Positions 33,397 through 42,942 are shown, counted from the stretch's first letter. The stretch: 64,000 nucleotides of DNA from Alphaproteobacteria bacterium (GCA_016124335.1 WGNX01000003.1:132747-196746); one strand, 5' to 3'. Notes: generated from the letters alone by a model not told the origin. Translations and numbers: made by a program.

Positions 33397-35475
33397 CTAC
33401 CCTTCGATCCGCGAGAAATCCGCCACCTGCGAGAGCGTGCGGCGGATGTGCGAAAGCAGTTTGAGGCGATTGGCGCGCAGATCGCGATCCTCCGCGTTCA
33501 CCGTCACCTTGTCGAAGAAGGCGTCGACCGGTGCGCGAAGCCCGGCCAGCACGCCCATAGCGCCCGCGAAATCCTCGGCCGCCAGCGCCTTGGCGGCGGC
33601 CGCTTCGGCGGCCGACAGGCGCTCGGCGAGCGCCTTTTCTTCCGGTTGCGCCAGCAGAGTTTCGACCACCTTTTCGTCGAAACTGTGGCCGTCCTTCTTG
33701 GTCTCGATCGCAAGGATGTTCGACGCGCGCTTGGCCGCGATCAGCAGATTGGCGCCGTCATCCGATTTCAGGAACGCGGCGAGCGCATCGACCCGCGCGA
33801 GCAGACGCACCAGATCATCCTCGCCGCCCAGCGCGAAGACCGCATCGATCAGGTCGTGGCGCACGCCCTTCTCGCGTAGCGTCACCTTCAGCCGGTCGGC
33901 GAAGAAGCCCATGAGGTCGGCCGATAGCTCGCCCGAACGCTTGCCGTCGGTGCCGTATTCGCCAAGCGCCGTTGCGAACACCGCCGACAGGCGAAGCCGC
34001 AGGCGGTTCTCCACGATCAGGCGGATGACGCCAAGCGCCGCGCGCCGAAGGGCGAACGGGTCCTTCGAGCCGGTCGGCTTCTCGTCGATCTTCCAGAAGC
34101 CCGCCAGCGTGTCGATCTTCTCGGCCAGCGCCACGGCGACCGACAGCGGGGCGGACGGGCATTCGTCGTTGGGGCCCAGCGGCTGGTAATGCGCGCGGAT
34201 GGCGTTGGCGACGGCCTCGCTCTCGCCGTCGTGCCGCGCGTAGTAGCGGCCCATGATGCCCTGAAGCTCGGGGAACTCGCCCACCATGCCCGACGACAGG
34301 TCGGCCTTGGCGAGCTTGGCCGCGCGCACGGCCTCGTTCGCGTCGGCCCCCAGCATGGGCGCGATGAAAGCCGACAGGCCTTCGAGACGCTCCACCTTCT
34401 GCGCCATCGTGCCGAGCTTGGCGTGGAACACGCGCTGCTCGAGCGCCGGCAGGCGATCGGCAAGCCTGGTCTTGCGGTCCTGGTCCCAGAAGAACTTGGC
34501 ATCGGACAGGCGCGCGCGCAGCACGCGCTCGTTGCCCGCCACCACCATCTTGCCGCCGTCGGCCGTGTCGCGGTTGGCGACGACGACGAAATGGCGCGCG
34601 AGCGAGCCATCGGCATTGAGCGTGGCGAAATATTTCTGGTGCGCGCGCATCGAGGTGACGAGCACTTCGGCCGGCACATCCATGAATTTCGGGTCGATGG
34701 CGCCGGTCAGCACGACCGGCCATTCGACAAGACCCGTCACCTCGTCGAGCAGGCCCGGATCGTCGCGCAGCTTGACGCCCAGCTTGGCTGCCGCCGCCGT
34801 CGCGTCGGCGAGGATCTTCGCGCGTCGCTTCGCCGGGTCGAGGATCACCTTGGCGGCTTCGAGCTTCGCGACATAGCCCGCGAAATCCTTCACCGCGAAG
34901 CGGGCGGGCGCGAGGAACCGATGGCCGACGGTCGTGTCGCCGAAGGCGATCTTGTCGCCGCCAAGGTCGAACGCACCGGCCAGCATCTTGCCGCCGAAAA
35001 GTGCAAGGATCGAATGGATCGGGCGCACCCACGCGAAGCGGTTGCTCGCCGCGCGCATCGATTTGGGCCACGGCAGTGCACGCATCGTCGCGTCGATGAC
35101 GCCCGGCAGCACGTCCGCGCTCGCCGAGCCCTTCTTCTCGACGACCGCGAACCAGAATTCCGCCTTGCCGACGACGCGCTTCTCGCACGCATCGAGGCTC
35201 GTCAGGCCTGCCCCCTTGAGGAAACCCTGGATGGCCGGATCGGGCGAGCCGACGCGCGGGCCCTTCTTTTCTTCCTTCAGGTCCGGCTGGCGGTCCGGCA
35301 GCCCGTCGACGACCAGCGCCAGCCGGCGCGGCGTGACGTAGGCCGCCGCCTTCGTGAAGGCGAGGCCCGCGGCGGCGAGCTTTTCGGAGGCAATGCGCTT
35401 CAGGTCTTCGGCCGCGCGCACCTGCATGCGCGCGGGAATTTCCTCGGACAGGATTTCGAGAAGGAGTTCAGCCAC
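33397..35475 (-). CDS. glyS: Glycyl-tRNA synthetase beta subunit
   Basis: 692 residues, partner of GlyQ in the heterotetrameric enzyme. The start is GTG at 35475 with AGGAG eight bases upstream. The N-terminus reads [16 protein letters not shown], as in the family; HD-like and anticodon-binding regions follow ([31 protein letters not shown]-type segment near residue 440). It is 12 bases upstream of ppdK and downstream of glyQ across a REP-like palindrome. Confidence 0.95.
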   Translation of the reverse strand: MAELLLEILSEEIPARMQVRAAEDLKRIASEKLAAAGLAFTKAAAYVTPRRLALVVDGLPDRQPDLKEEKKGPRVGSPDPAIQGFLKGAGLTSLDACEKRVVGKAEFWFAVVEKKGSASADVLPGVIDATMRALPWPKSMRAASNRFAWVRPIHSILALFGGKMLAGAFDLGGDKIAFGDTTVGHRFLAPARFAVKDFAGYVAKLEAAKVILDPAKRRAKILADATAAAAKLGVKLRDDPGLLDEVTGLVEWPVVLTGAIDPKFMDVPAEVLVTSMRAHQKYFATLNADGSLARHFVVVANRDTADGGKMVVAGNERVLRARLSDAKFFWDQDRKTRLADRLPALEQRVFHAKLGTMAQKVERLEGLSAFIAPMLGADANEAVRAAKLAKADLSSGMVGEFPELQGIMGRYYARHDGESEAVANAIRAHYQPLGPNDECPSAPLSVAVALAEKIDTLAGFWKIDEKPTGSKDPFALRRAALGVIRLIVENRLRLRLSAVFATALGEYGTDGKRSGELSADLMGFFADRLKVTLREKGVRHDLIDAVFALGGEDDLVRLLARVDALAAFLKSDDGANLLIAAKRASNILAIETKKDGHSFDEKVVETLLAQPEEKALAERLSAAEAAAAKALAAEDFAGAMGVLAGLRAPVDAFFDKVTVNAEDRDLRANRLKLLSHIRRTLSQVADFSRIEG

Positions 35476-35500
35476 GGGCGGACTCCTGCGACACTTTTCC

Positions 35501-35612
35501 AGTCATGCCCGGCCGTTGGCCGGGCATCCACGACTTGGGGGCGGCGAAGTCGTGGATGGCCGGGACAAGCCCGGCCATGACAGCAAAAACGGCCCGCAGC
35601 CGGGCATGACCG
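35501..35612. repeat. REP-like palindromic element between glyQ and glyS
   Basis: GTCATGCCCGGCC...GGCCGGGCAT and CGTGGATGGCCGGGACAAGC with ...GGCCATGAC form two interleaved inverted arms (35502-35582) around a spacer containing the complementary pair CCACGACTT/AAGTCGTGG. A third partial arm (CGGGCATGAC) follows to 35612. Such palindromes recur in many alphaproteobacterial genomes between genes. It occupies the glyQ-glyS gap and could affect mRNA processing. Confidence 0.8.
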
Positions 35613-35630
35613 GAAAGAAGGTGCATGGGC

Positions 35631-36497
35631 TCAGACATCGTTCGAGCCCTCCCCGGCGAGCCACGCCTCGCAGCAGGCCTTGGCGAGCGTACGCACGCGG
35701 CCGATATAGGCCTGCCGTTCGGTCACCGAGATCACGCCGCGCGCATCGAGCAGGTTGAAGCGGTGCGAAGCCTTGATGCACTGGTCGTAGGCCGGCAGCG
35801 CCAGCTTCTTTTCCAGCAGCGCGGCGCATTCGCGCTCGGCATCCTCGAAATGGCGGAACAGCGCCTTGGTATCGGCATGTTCGAAATTGTGCGCCGAATA
35901 TTCCTTCTCGGCGCGCAGGAACACCTCGCCGTACTTCACGCCCTCGGAATTGAATTTGAGGTCGTAGACGTTCTCGACGCCCTGGATGTACATCGCCAGC
36001 CGCTCGAGCCCGTAGGTGAGCTCGACCGCCACCGGATCGCACTCGATCCCGCCGACCTGCTGGAAATAGGTGTACTGCGTGACTTCCATCCCGTCGCACC
36101 ACACTTCCCAGCCCAGCCCCCAGGCGCCCAGCGTGGGGCTTTCCCAGTCGTCCTCGACGAAGCGGATGTCGTGCAGGTCCGGGGCGAGGCCGATCTCGCG
36201 AAGCGAACCGAGATAGAGCTCCTGGCTGTCGGCGGGCGACGGCTTCAGGATCACCTGATACTGGTAATAGTGTTGAAGACGGTTCGGGTTCTCGCCGTAG
36301 CGTCCGTCCGACGGGCGGCGCGAGGGCTGCACGTAGGCGGCCTTCCACGGCCTGGGGCCGAGTGCACGCAGCGTGGTCGCCGGATGGAAGGTGCCGGCCC
36401 CCATCTCCATGTCGTAAGGCTGCAGGATCAGACAGCCCTTGTCCGACCAGTAGCGGTGCAGCGTGAGGATCAGGTCCTGAAAGCTCAGAACGGCCAT
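35631..36497 (-). CDS. glyQ: Glycyl-tRNA synthetase alpha subunit
   Basis: 288 residues from the ATG at 36497. It holds the class II catalytic core that activates glycine. Characteristic segments are [59 protein letters not shown] and [20 protein letters not shown]. Length is normal. It lies 155 bases before glyS, separated by a REP-like palindrome. Confidence 0.96.
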   Translation of the reverse strand: MAVLSFQDLILTLHRYWSDKGCLILQPYDMEMGAGTFHPATTLRALGPRPWKAAYVQPSRRPSDGRYGENPNRLQHYYQYQVILKPSPADSQELYLGSLREIGLAPDLHDIRFVEDDWESPTLGAWGLGWEVWCDGMEVTQYTYFQQVGGIECDPVAVELTYGLERLAMYIQGVENVYDLKFNSEGVKYGEVFLRAEKEYSAHNFEHADTKALFRHFEDAERECAALLEKKLALPAYDQCIKASHRFNLLDARGVISVTERQAYIGRVRTLAKACCEAWLAGEGSNDV

Positions 36498-36592
36498 TTC
36501 GCTTCGACTCGTTCGTGTTTGACGCGGCGCAACATAACCGCCGGTCCCCCCCAGCGGCAACGAAGGAATCGCGGCGATTTCGTGGAAAATTC

Positions 36593-36832
36593 CTAGAGCG
36601 TGCGATGCGGGCGCGCGCAGCCCCTTATGCCGCACCAAGGCGTCTTCGCGGGCACCCAGTTGGAGCAGTTGGCGCACCATTCCACGTCATAGCCCGTGAG
36701 CTTTTCCGGCCGCTCGGGCGGGCCACCCGGTTCGCGGTCGGCCATGCGCACGACCCTGAAAAGATAGACGACAAAGGCGCTTCCGAGGGCCAGCGGCCAC
36801 ACTTCGTCGACGGCCCAATAGAGGATGTCCAT
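36593..36832 (-). CDS. Small membrane-anchored zinc-ribbon-like protein
   Basis: 79 residues. One N-terminal hydrophobic helix ([20 protein letters not shown]) is followed by a polar stretch and a C-terminal Cys cluster C-x2-C-x10-C-x4-C ([17 protein letters not shown]) likely to bind zinc. No family recognised. It is upstream of glyQ on the same strand with a 95-base gap. Confidence 0.65.
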   Translation of the reverse strand: MDILYWAVDEVWPLALGSAFVVYLFRVVRMADREPGGPPERPEKLTGYDVEWCANCSNWVPAKTPWCGIRGCARPHRTL

Positions 36833-36884
36833 CGCGCGACCCTACAGCAGTGCCCGCGACCCGTCGAGACACGGCATATTTCCC

Positions 36885-36912
36885 TTGAATTGGAATATTA
36901 CGGTGTTATTTT
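36885..36912 (+). promoter_or_regulatory. Promoter giving a leaderless Lrp-type mRNA
   Basis: TTGAAT (36885-36890), a 16-base spacer and TATTTT (36907-36912). The expected +1 is about seven bases downstream, exactly at the ATG at 36919. The AT-rich spacer (GGAATATTACGGTGTTATT) is imperfectly symmetric and may also be an autoregulatory operator. Confidence 0.5.
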
Positions 36913-36918
36913 ATGGCT

Positions 36919-37371
36919 ATGGACCATATTGACCGGAAAATTCTCCATCACTTGCAGCGGAAAGGGCGTGATTCGTACGCCGAAATCGGTGCGGCCGTGG
37001 ATCTTTCGGTTTCGGCCGTCAACGAACGGTTGAAGAAGCTGGAGGCTTCCGGGGCGCTTGCCGCGTGGTCGGTCGTCGTCGATCCCGAGCTGGTCGGGCG
37101 GCCGACGCTCGCCTTCGTCTCGGTGGCGCTGGGCGGGCCTTCGCACGACAAGGCGTTCGTTCGCGCGGTCTCGGCCCTGCCCGACGTGCTGGAATGCCAT
37201 CACGTCACCGGCAGCTGGTCGTACCTGCTGAAGATCCGCGTGGCGACGAACGCCGCCCTCGAGCGCGTGGTCGTGGAGCGCATCAAGTCCGTTCCCGGCG
37301 TCGTGCGCACCGAAACCGTCATCGCCCTCTCTTCCGCAAAGGACACGCACTGCGTGGCATGCCTCCCATGA
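36919..37371 (+). CDS. Lrp/AsnC-family transcription regulator
   Basis: 150 residues. An N-terminal winged HTH (DHIDRKILHHLQRKGRDSYA, then VDLSVSAVNERLKKLEASGA) is followed by a C-terminal RAM effector-binding domain (LAFVSVALGG, then VLECHHVTGSWSYLLKIRV). An ATG at 36913 is also in frame, but the promoter position favours 36919 as a leaderless start. It overlaps lysE by four bases, so it very likely controls that amino-acid exporter in response to an amino acid. Confidence 0.9.
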   Translation: MDHIDRKILHHLQRKGRDSYAEIGAAVDLSVSAVNERLKKLEASGALAAWSVVVDPELVGRPTLAFVSVALGGPSHDKAFVRAVSALPDVLECHHVTGSWSYLLKIRVATNAALERVVVERIKSVPGVVRTETVIALSSAKDTHCVACLP

Positions 37372-37988
37372 ATGTCGATCTCGCTTTCTTCGTGAAGGGC
37401 ATCCTGCTCGGCCTTTCGATCGCCGCGCCGGTCGGGCCCATCGGCGTGCTGTGCATAAGGCGCACGATCGCCTACGGCTTCTTCGCCGGGCTTGCGGGCG
37501 GGCTTGGCACCGCCCTTGCCGACGCTTTCTATGCAGCCCTTGCCGCCTTCGGCTTTTCCGCCGTGCTGGGCGACATGATCTCCGGCAATCCGTGGTTCCG
37601 CATCGCGGGGGCCGCGTTCCTGTTCTGGCTCGGCTGGAAGACGTGGAATGCCGGGCCCGCCGAGCGCGAAGCGAAGGTGAGTGCCCGCACGCTCGCCGGC
37701 ACGTTCGTGGCCACATTCGCGCTGACGCTTGCCAATCCCTCGACCATCGCGACGTTCGCCGCACTTTTCCTCGCAATGGGGCTTGGCGACACCGGCGGCT
37801 CGCACGATGCGGGCGTGGCACTGGTCGCGGGCGTGTTTTCGGGCTCGCTCTTGTGGTGGATCGTGCTGTCGACGGCGGTAGTGGCCGTGCGCGAACGGCT
37901 GGGCGCGCGCGCGATGGTGATGATCAACCGCGGTGCGGGCGCGCTGCTGATCGGGTTCGGCCTGTGGGTCGTCGCGGGAATTCTCTAG
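37368..37988 (+). CDS. LysE/RhtB-family amino-acid exporter
   Basis: 206 residues, six membrane helices. The family exports amino acids. Recognisable segments are GLSIAAPVGPIGVLCIRRTI, ALADAFYAALAAFG and FALTLANPSTIATFAALF. Its ATG overlaps the stop of the Lrp regulator (ATGA), the common regulator-exporter pairing. Substrate unknown. Confidence 0.9.
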   Translation: MNVDLAFFVKGILLGLSIAAPVGPIGVLCIRRTIAYGFFAGLAGGLGTALADAFYAALAAFGFSAVLGDMISGNPWFRIAGAAFLFWLGWKTWNAGPAEREAKVSARTLAGTFVATFALTLANPSTIATFAALFLAMGLGDTGGSHDAGVALVAGVFSGSLLWWIVLSTAVVAVRERLGARAMVMINRGAGALLIGFGLWVVAGIL

Positions 37989-38022
37989 GCGGAAGAATTG
38001 CGCCGCACGCGGCAATACCCTC

Positions 38023-38090
38023 AGGTTACCCGGCCGCTTTCATGTTTCCGAGGTTACCTGCGTTCGATTTCAACGCTCTAAACAGGTTAC
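38023..38090. repeat. Three direct AGGTTAC repeats
   Basis: AGGTTACC at 38023 and 38051 and AGGTTAC at 38084, spaced 28 and 33 bases, fill the space between two convergent genes. No stem-loop with a T-run is evident. I cannot assign a function. Confidence 0.4.
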
Positions 38091-38110
38091 GTCGCCTGTT
38101 GTCGCGCGTT

Positions 38111-38731
38111 TCAGCGATGCGTGTCGTCGTCCGAAACGCCCAAAAAATCTCCAACCTGGCCAAGCGGATCATCTTCCGGGATCGTCTCGGCATCGTCGAT
38201 GCCGTGCGCTTCGATCTCGACCTGGCTCAGGATGCCCTTGGCTGCGAGCAGCCGTTCGAGATTGCCCAGCCTGTCGCGCAGCCGGTTGATCTCGGAAGCC
38301 ATCGCCAGCACCGCGCGATCCCCGCTGGAAGCCGGCGGCGCCGGCCGTCGCGAACGCGCCTCGTCCGCGTCGTTCCAGATCTCGTGCAGCACGATCACGC
38401 CGCCGCGGATCACGAAACGGTCGACGAAACGCACGCCCTCGAACGGCGCGCCGTCTTCCCATGCTCCCGTCAGCGTGCCGGTGCAGAACACGATGTCGTC
38501 GCCGTCCATCTCCACGCGGTCGAAACGCTCGATGCGCTTGGTCAGCGTGCGATAGCGCTGGCCCACGAAGCGCACGATGTCGTCGAGCGAGGCGGTGGAG
38601 CCGCCGCCGGGAAGGATGAATCGCGCGTGGCGCGAAACGTGCCCGCGCGCCTTTTCCACGTCGCCCGCCTCCATCGCGTCGAGGAACGAGCGAACGGTGG
38701 CGATCGACGGATGCGGCGGCAGTTCGGCCAT
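38111..38731 (-). CDS. SnoaL/NTF2-like protein
   Basis: 206 residues. The first ~125 residues fit the NTF2-like cone fold: IATVRSFLDAMEAGDVEKAR, ARFILPGGGSTASLDDIVRF and VRFVDRFVIRGGVIVLHEIW. These domains bind or isomerise small molecules. A C-terminal extension (about 135-206) contains a coiled-coil-like helix (ASEINRLRDRLGNLERLLAA). It lies 12 bases downstream of the D-aminoacylase gene on the same strand; a role in the same pathway is possible. Confidence 0.8.
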   Translation of the reverse strand: MAELPPHPSIATVRSFLDAMEAGDVEKARGHVSRHARFILPGGGSTASLDDIVRFVGQRYRTLTKRIERFDRVEMDGDDIVFCTGTLTGAWEDGAPFEGVRFVDRFVIRGGVIVLHEIWNDADEARSRRPAPPASSGDRAVLAMASEINRLRDRLGNLERLLAAKGILSQVEIEAHGIDDAETIPEDDPLGQVGDFLGVSDDDTHR

Positions 38732-38743
38732 CTTCCCTTCCCC

Positions 38744-40201
38744 TCAGCCGGCGAAATCGATTGCGCCGCGGTCGAGCGCCAGGCACCTGCCGGGCCGGTT
38801 CCCCGTCGGCGCGCCGTCGGCCCACACGCATTGGCCGTTGACGTAGACGCGCGCGATGCCCGCCGCCGGCCGCGTCGGCGTCTCGAACGTCGCCCGGTCG
38901 GCCACGAGCGCGGCATCGAACGTCGCGATATCCGCCCAGTTGCCTTTGGCAAGCCGGCCGCGCCCGGCAAGCCCGAAGCGCTTCGCGGGCAGCGAGGTCA
39001 TCTTGCGCACCGCCTCCTCAAGCGTGAACAGCTTCAGCTCGCGCGCATAATGGCCCAGCACGCGCGGGAACGTGCCCCACAGGCGCGGATGGGGGTGCGT
39101 GTCGTGCGGCAGCCCGTCCGAGCCGATCATCGCTTCGGGCCATGCCAGCACGCGGCGCACGTCGGCTTCGTCCATCATGAAATAGATGGCACCGGCCGGC
39201 TGGAGCCTTGCCGCCATCGCGTGGATGTCAAGGCCGTGTTCGGCGGCGAGTTCGGCAAGATCGCGCCCGCGCGCGGCGGGCATCGCCTTCGACCAGGTGA
39301 TGAGCACCTTCGTCGAGATGTCGAGCCGTTCGACATTCAGTACCGTCGACGACGCGACATAGGGATAGACGTCGAGCGTGACCGGCTGGTGCTTTCGTGC
39401 CGCATCGATCGTCGCAAGCGTGCGCGCGGTCTTGCCGTGATGCGGCTTTCCGGCCGCCTTGTGGTGCGACAGCACGACCGCCAGCCCCGCCTCGCGGCCG
39501 ATCTGCAAGGCTTCATCCACGGCCTGTTCGAGGAACTCGCCCTCGTCGCGAAGGTGCGTGGCGTAGATGCCGCCGGCCTTCGCGGCGATCCGCGCAAGGC
39601 CCGTCACCTCGCGCGTGGGCGCCATGCGGGCGGGCGCGTAGAACAGCCCGGTCGATACGCCAAGCGCGCCGTCTTCCATGGCACCTTCGGCGATGCGCTC
39701 CATCGCCGCCTGCTCCTTGGCATCGGCCGGCCGGCCGAGATCGCCCATCGTCTGCACGCGCAGCGAGGAATGGCCGACCATGCCGATCGAATTGACCGCG
39801 GCCGGTGCATCGGCCAGCGCCTTGCGCCAGTCGCCGAAGCGCGCGAAACGATAGGTCTTCCTGTCGCCCAGCAGGTCGAGCGGCGGCGGCGGCTCGCCCT
39901 TGAGCGCCACCGCCCCCACCGAGACGCCGCAATTGCCCGCCACGACGGTCGTCACGCCCTGGCTTGCCTTCATCGGCATTTCCGGGAAATCGAGCAGGAT
40001 CGCATCGTCGTGCGTGTGCGCATCGATGAAGCCTGGCGCCACCACAAGGCCCGTACAATCGACCCGTGTGGCCGCCTCGGCCTGCGACAGGTCGCCGATT
40101 GCGGCAATCTTTCCCGCCGCGATCGCGATATCGCCGCGATAGGCCGGCGTGCCGGTTCCGTCGACGACAAGGCCGCCGGAAAGAATCGTTTCGTGCCGCA
40201 T
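38744..40201 (-). CDS. D-aminoacylase (N-acyl-D-amino-acid deacylase)
   Basis: 485 residues, amidohydrolase superfamily. It hydrolyses N-acyl-D-amino acids to free D-amino acids. Key features are GFIDAHTHDDAILLDFPEMP (metal-binding His pair), VVAGNCGVSVGAVAL with the conserved Cys, YATHLRDEGEFLEQAVDEAL and VLSHHKAAGKPHHGKTA. Near the end is the typical GVRHVLVNG-like segment, here IARVYVNGQCVW. It is divergent from dgcN-dgcA across ~75 bases, supporting a D-amino-acid theme. Confidence 0.92.
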   Translation of the reverse strand: MRHETILSGGLVVDGTGTPAYRGDIAIAAGKIAAIGDLSQAEAATRVDCTGLVVAPGFIDAHTHDDAILLDFPEMPMKASQGVTTVVAGNCGVSVGAVALKGEPPPPLDLLGDRKTYRFARFGDWRKALADAPAAVNSIGMVGHSSLRVQTMGDLGRPADAKEQAAMERIAEGAMEDGALGVSTGLFYAPARMAPTREVTGLARIAAKAGGIYATHLRDEGEFLEQAVDEALQIGREAGLAVVLSHHKAAGKPHHGKTARTLATIDAARKHQPVTLDVYPYVASSTVLNVERLDISTKVLITWSKAMPAARGRDLAELAAEHGLDIHAMAARLQPAGAIYFMMDEADVRRVLAWPEAMIGSDGLPHDTHPHPRLWGTFPRVLGHYARELKLFTLEEAVRKMTSLPAKRFGLAGRGRLAKGNWADIATFDAALVADRATFETPTRPAAGIARVYVNGQCVWADGAPTGNRPGRCLALDRGAIDFAG

Positions 40202-40275
40202 CGGGCTTCCCTCGAAAGACCGGAAATCCTAGCATGCGCCCTCCTGCGCAGTGCAACAGATCGGGAGTCCGCGGC

Positions 40276-41283
40276 GTGTTGATTAAGGCCCCTTACCTTC
40301 TCTTCCTCGGCGAAGCCCCCGACGCGCTCGCGGCCAAGACGTCGATCGGCGTCGCGCAGTGGCGGCCCGAAAAGTGCGTGGGCCAGCTGCGTCTGCCCGG
40401 CTGCAAGGCCGATGCGGGCTTTCCCGACATGGACGTCGCCGCGGCGGCCAAGGCCGGCGCCAAAACAATGATCGTGGGCGTGGTCAATCGCGGCGGCGTC
40501 GTCTCGAAGGCGTGGAGCGACGTCCTGATCGGGGCACTTGCCGCGGGCCTGGATCTCGCCAGCGGGCTGCACAACAAGCTTGCCGACGTGCCCGAGATCG
40601 CCGCGGCGGCGCGCAAATACGGCCGCACGCTGTTCGACGTGCGCCATCCCGACCGCGAATTCCCGATCGCGACCGGCGCCAGGCGGCCGGGCAAACGCGT
40701 GCTGACCGTGGGCACCGACTGCTCGATCGGCAAGATGTACACCTCGCTGGCGCTTGAAAAGGAAATGCGCGCGCAGGGGCTGAAGGCGACGTTCCGCGCG
40801 ACGGGGCAGACCGGCATCCTGATCGCCGGCGGCGGCTGGTCGATCGACGCGATCGTTTCCGATTTCGTGGCCGGTGCAGTCGAAACGCTCGCACCCGCCA
40901 ATTCGCCCGACCATTGGGACGTGATCGAGGGCCAGGGTTCGCTGTTCCATGCCAGCTATGCCGGCGTGACGCTCGCCCTCATCCACGGCTCGCAGCCCGA
41001 CGCGCTTGTCATGTGCCACGAACCGGGCCGCGCGCACATGCGCGGCCTGCCCCACTACAAGCTGCCGAAGATCGAGGACTGCATCGCCGCCAACGTCGCG
41101 CATGCGCGGCTGACGAACCCGAAAGCGAAATGCATCGGTATCAGTCTTAACACTTCGAAGATGGCCGCGAAGCCGGCCGAACGCGCGATCAAGTCGCTCG
41201 CCGACCGGCTCGGCATGCCGGTGTGCGACCCGAGCCGCGGCGGCGTTGCGGCGCTGGTCAAGAAACTGGCGAAGATGAAATGA
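40276..41283 (+). CDS. dgcN: D-glutamate N-acetyltransferase DgcN (DUF1611)
   Basis: 335 residues. In the D-Glu pathway described for some proteobacteria and archaea, DgcN acetylates D-glutamate. DUF1611 signatures: LLFLGEAPDALAAKTSIGVA, VLTVGTDCSIGKMYTSLALE with a P-loop-like GxDxxxGK, FRATGQTGILIAGGGWSIDA and VIEGQGSLFHASYAGVTLAL. GTG 40276 has GGGAG eight bases upstream, so it is preferred over an ATG at 40234. It overlaps dgcA by four bases. Confidence 0.9.
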   Translation: MLIKAPYLLFLGEAPDALAAKTSIGVAQWRPEKCVGQLRLPGCKADAGFPDMDVAAAAKAGAKTMIVGVVNRGGVVSKAWSDVLIGALAAGLDLASGLHNKLADVPEIAAAARKYGRTLFDVRHPDREFPIATGARRPGKRVLTVGTDCSIGKMYTSLALEKEMRAQGLKATFRATGQTGILIAGGGWSIDAIVSDFVAGAVETLAPANSPDHWDVIEGQGSLFHASYAGVTLALIHGSQPDALVMCHEPGRAHMRGLPHYKLPKIEDCIAANVAHARLTNPKAKCIGISLNTSKMAAKPAERAIKSLADRLGMPVCDPSRGGVAALVKKLAKMK

Positions 41284-42263
41284 CCCGCACGCTCGAAATC
41301 GCGCGCGAGGTCTGGCCGATCCGCGGCACCTTCCGCATCTCGCGCGGTACCAGGACCGAAGCCGTCGTCGTCGTCGCGCGCATCGCGCAGGACGGGGCGG
41401 CGGGTGCGGGCGAATGCGTGCCTTACGCGCGCTATGGCGAAAGCGTCGAAAGCGTGATGGCGCAGATCGAGAAGGCCCGCGCGCTCATCGAACGCGGCGG
41501 CACGCGCGCGGAACTCGGCGCGGCACTGCCCGGCGGGGCCGCGCGCAACGCGCTCGATTGCGCGCTTTGGGATCTTGAAGCCAAGCGCGCGGGCAAACCC
41601 GTCTGGCAGTTGGCCGGCCTTCCGCCTCCCAAGCCCGTCACGACGGCGTTCACGCTGTCCGTCGACACGCCCGAGAACATGGCGCAGGCCGCCGATGCGG
41701 CGCGTGCCCGACCGCTCCTCAAGATCAAGCTCACCGGCGAAGGCGATCTCGAGCGCGTGGCGGCGGTCCGAAAGGCCGCACCCAATTCGCGCCTGATCGT
41801 CGATGCGAACGAGGCATGGGACATCGGCGCCTTCGCGCGCTTCGCGCCCGCCCTTGCCAAGCTCGGCGTGGCGCTGATCGAGCAGCCGCTGCATGCCGAT
41901 CGCGATGCGGCTCTTGCCGGGCTTGCCCATCCGCTGCCGCTCTGCGCCGACGAGGCGTGCCACGACCGCGCTTCGCTTTCGCATCTGACCGGCAAGTACG
42001 AGGCCGTGAACATCAAGCTCGACAAGACCGGCGGCCTGACCGAAGCGCTGGCGCTGCGCGCGGCGGCACTCGTCGCGAACATGCGCGTCATGGTCGGCTG
42101 CATGGTCGGCACGTCGCTGTCGATGGCGCCGGCCCATCTTCTCTCGCAGGGCGCGGAGTGGGCGGATATCGACGGTCCGCTTCTCCTCGCCCACGACCGC
42201 GTGCCGGGCCTCGTCTACGACGGCAGCACGGTTTCCCCGCCGACGGCCGTGCTCTGGGGCTAG
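41280..42263 (+). CDS. dgcA: N-acetyl-D-glutamate racemase DgcA (dipeptide epimerase-like)
   Basis: 327 residues, enolase superfamily. DgcA racemises N-acetyl-D-glutamate to the L form. Active-site pattern: KxK in LLKIKLTGEGD, metal ligands in LIVDANEAWD, IEQPL and LCADEACHDR, and the second-face lysine in VNIKLDKTGG. Close relatives are L-Ala-D/L-Glu epimerases; pairing with dgcN (ATGA overlap) makes DgcA the better name, although muropeptide dipeptide epimerase activity is an alternative. Confidence 0.9.
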   Translation: MTRTLEIAREVWPIRGTFRISRGTRTEAVVVVARIAQDGAAGAGECVPYARYGESVESVMAQIEKARALIERGGTRAELGAALPGGAARNALDCALWDLEAKRAGKPVWQLAGLPPPKPVTTAFTLSVDTPENMAQAADAARARPLLKIKLTGEGDLERVAAVRKAAPNSRLIVDANEAWDIGAFARFAPALAKLGVALIEQPLHADRDAALAGLAHPLPLCADEACHDRASLSHLTGKYEAVNIKLDKTGGLTEALALRAAALVANMRVMVGCMVGTSLSMAPAHLLSQGAEWADIDGPLLLAHDRVPGLVYDGSTVSPPTAVLWG

Positions 42264-42348
42264 GCGGTTTGCCGCTCGTCCCCGGTCGTGGTATAAGGAT
42301 GCGTCGGGTGGCCGGAAGTGCCGCCTATTATTGATGCGGAGAACCGCG

Positions 42349-42942
42349 ATGATCGATGCAATTCAAGGCGCCTCCGGCGCCGCGCTCAATCCCTTCGTTC
42401 CCGGCGCAAACGGCGCCGAGGATCATCTCGCGAAGATGCGCAAGGCGATCGACGATCTCGAGCGCAGCCGCTTCGATGCCCAGCTCTATGGCCGGCAGCT
42501 TCGCCAGTCCGCCAACGAAGCTGCCGCGCGCGCGATCAAGCTGCTTTCCGACGCGGGTGCAAGCACCGAGCATCTCAAGGCGCTCGCCGAGGATCTTGCC
42601 CGGCACGTCATCCGCGATGTCGAGACGCGCGGGCCTGACGCGATCAACGTGCCGCAGGGCCTCGTTGCCGGGGCGAAATTCAGCTTCTCGCTGGAGATCG
42701 AGCGGCTGAGCTTCACCGCAGGCGCCGACGGCAGCTTCTCGTTCCATTATGAAAAGCTCTCGCTGTCGATCACGGCGGAAAGCTATGTCGCGGGCCTCGG
42801 CGCTTCGCCCGACCAGACGGCAGCCTACTTCGCGCCCGGGAATTCAGGCGGCCTGCTGCTGCCCGAGAAGGGCGAGAAGAACAAGTTCCGCCTGCTCGTC
42901 CCGATCGATCCGCACGCGCGCCTGTGGAGCCAGACGGCCTAG
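42349..42942 (+). CDS. Unrecognised 197-residue protein downstream of dgcNA
   Basis: GGAGAA precedes the ATG at 42349. No family recognised. The N-terminal third is helical (EDHLAKMRKAIDDLERSRFD, then YGRQLRQSANEAAARAIKLL). The C-terminal part is beta-rich with FSFSLEIERLSFTAGADGSF and FSFHYEKLSLSITAESY, like a secreted or surface-associated repeat, but there is no signal peptide. It shares its stop palindrome CTAG with the convergent oxidoreductase gene. Confidence 0.7.
   Translation: MIDAIQGASGAALNPFVPGANGAEDHLAKMRKAIDDLERSRFDAQLYGRQLRQSANEAAARAIKLLSDAGASTEHLKALAEDLARHVIRDVETRGPDAINVPQGLVAGAKFSFSLEIERLSFTAGADGSFSFHYEKLSLSITAESYVAGLGASPDQTAAYFAPGNSGGLLLPEKGEKNKFRLLVPIDPHARLWSQTA

Noticed and set aside
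30667-33879. 1070-residue open frame on the + strand
   Set aside because: It is antisense to ppdK and glyS, which have unmistakable motifs; long antisense frames are expected at this GC content.
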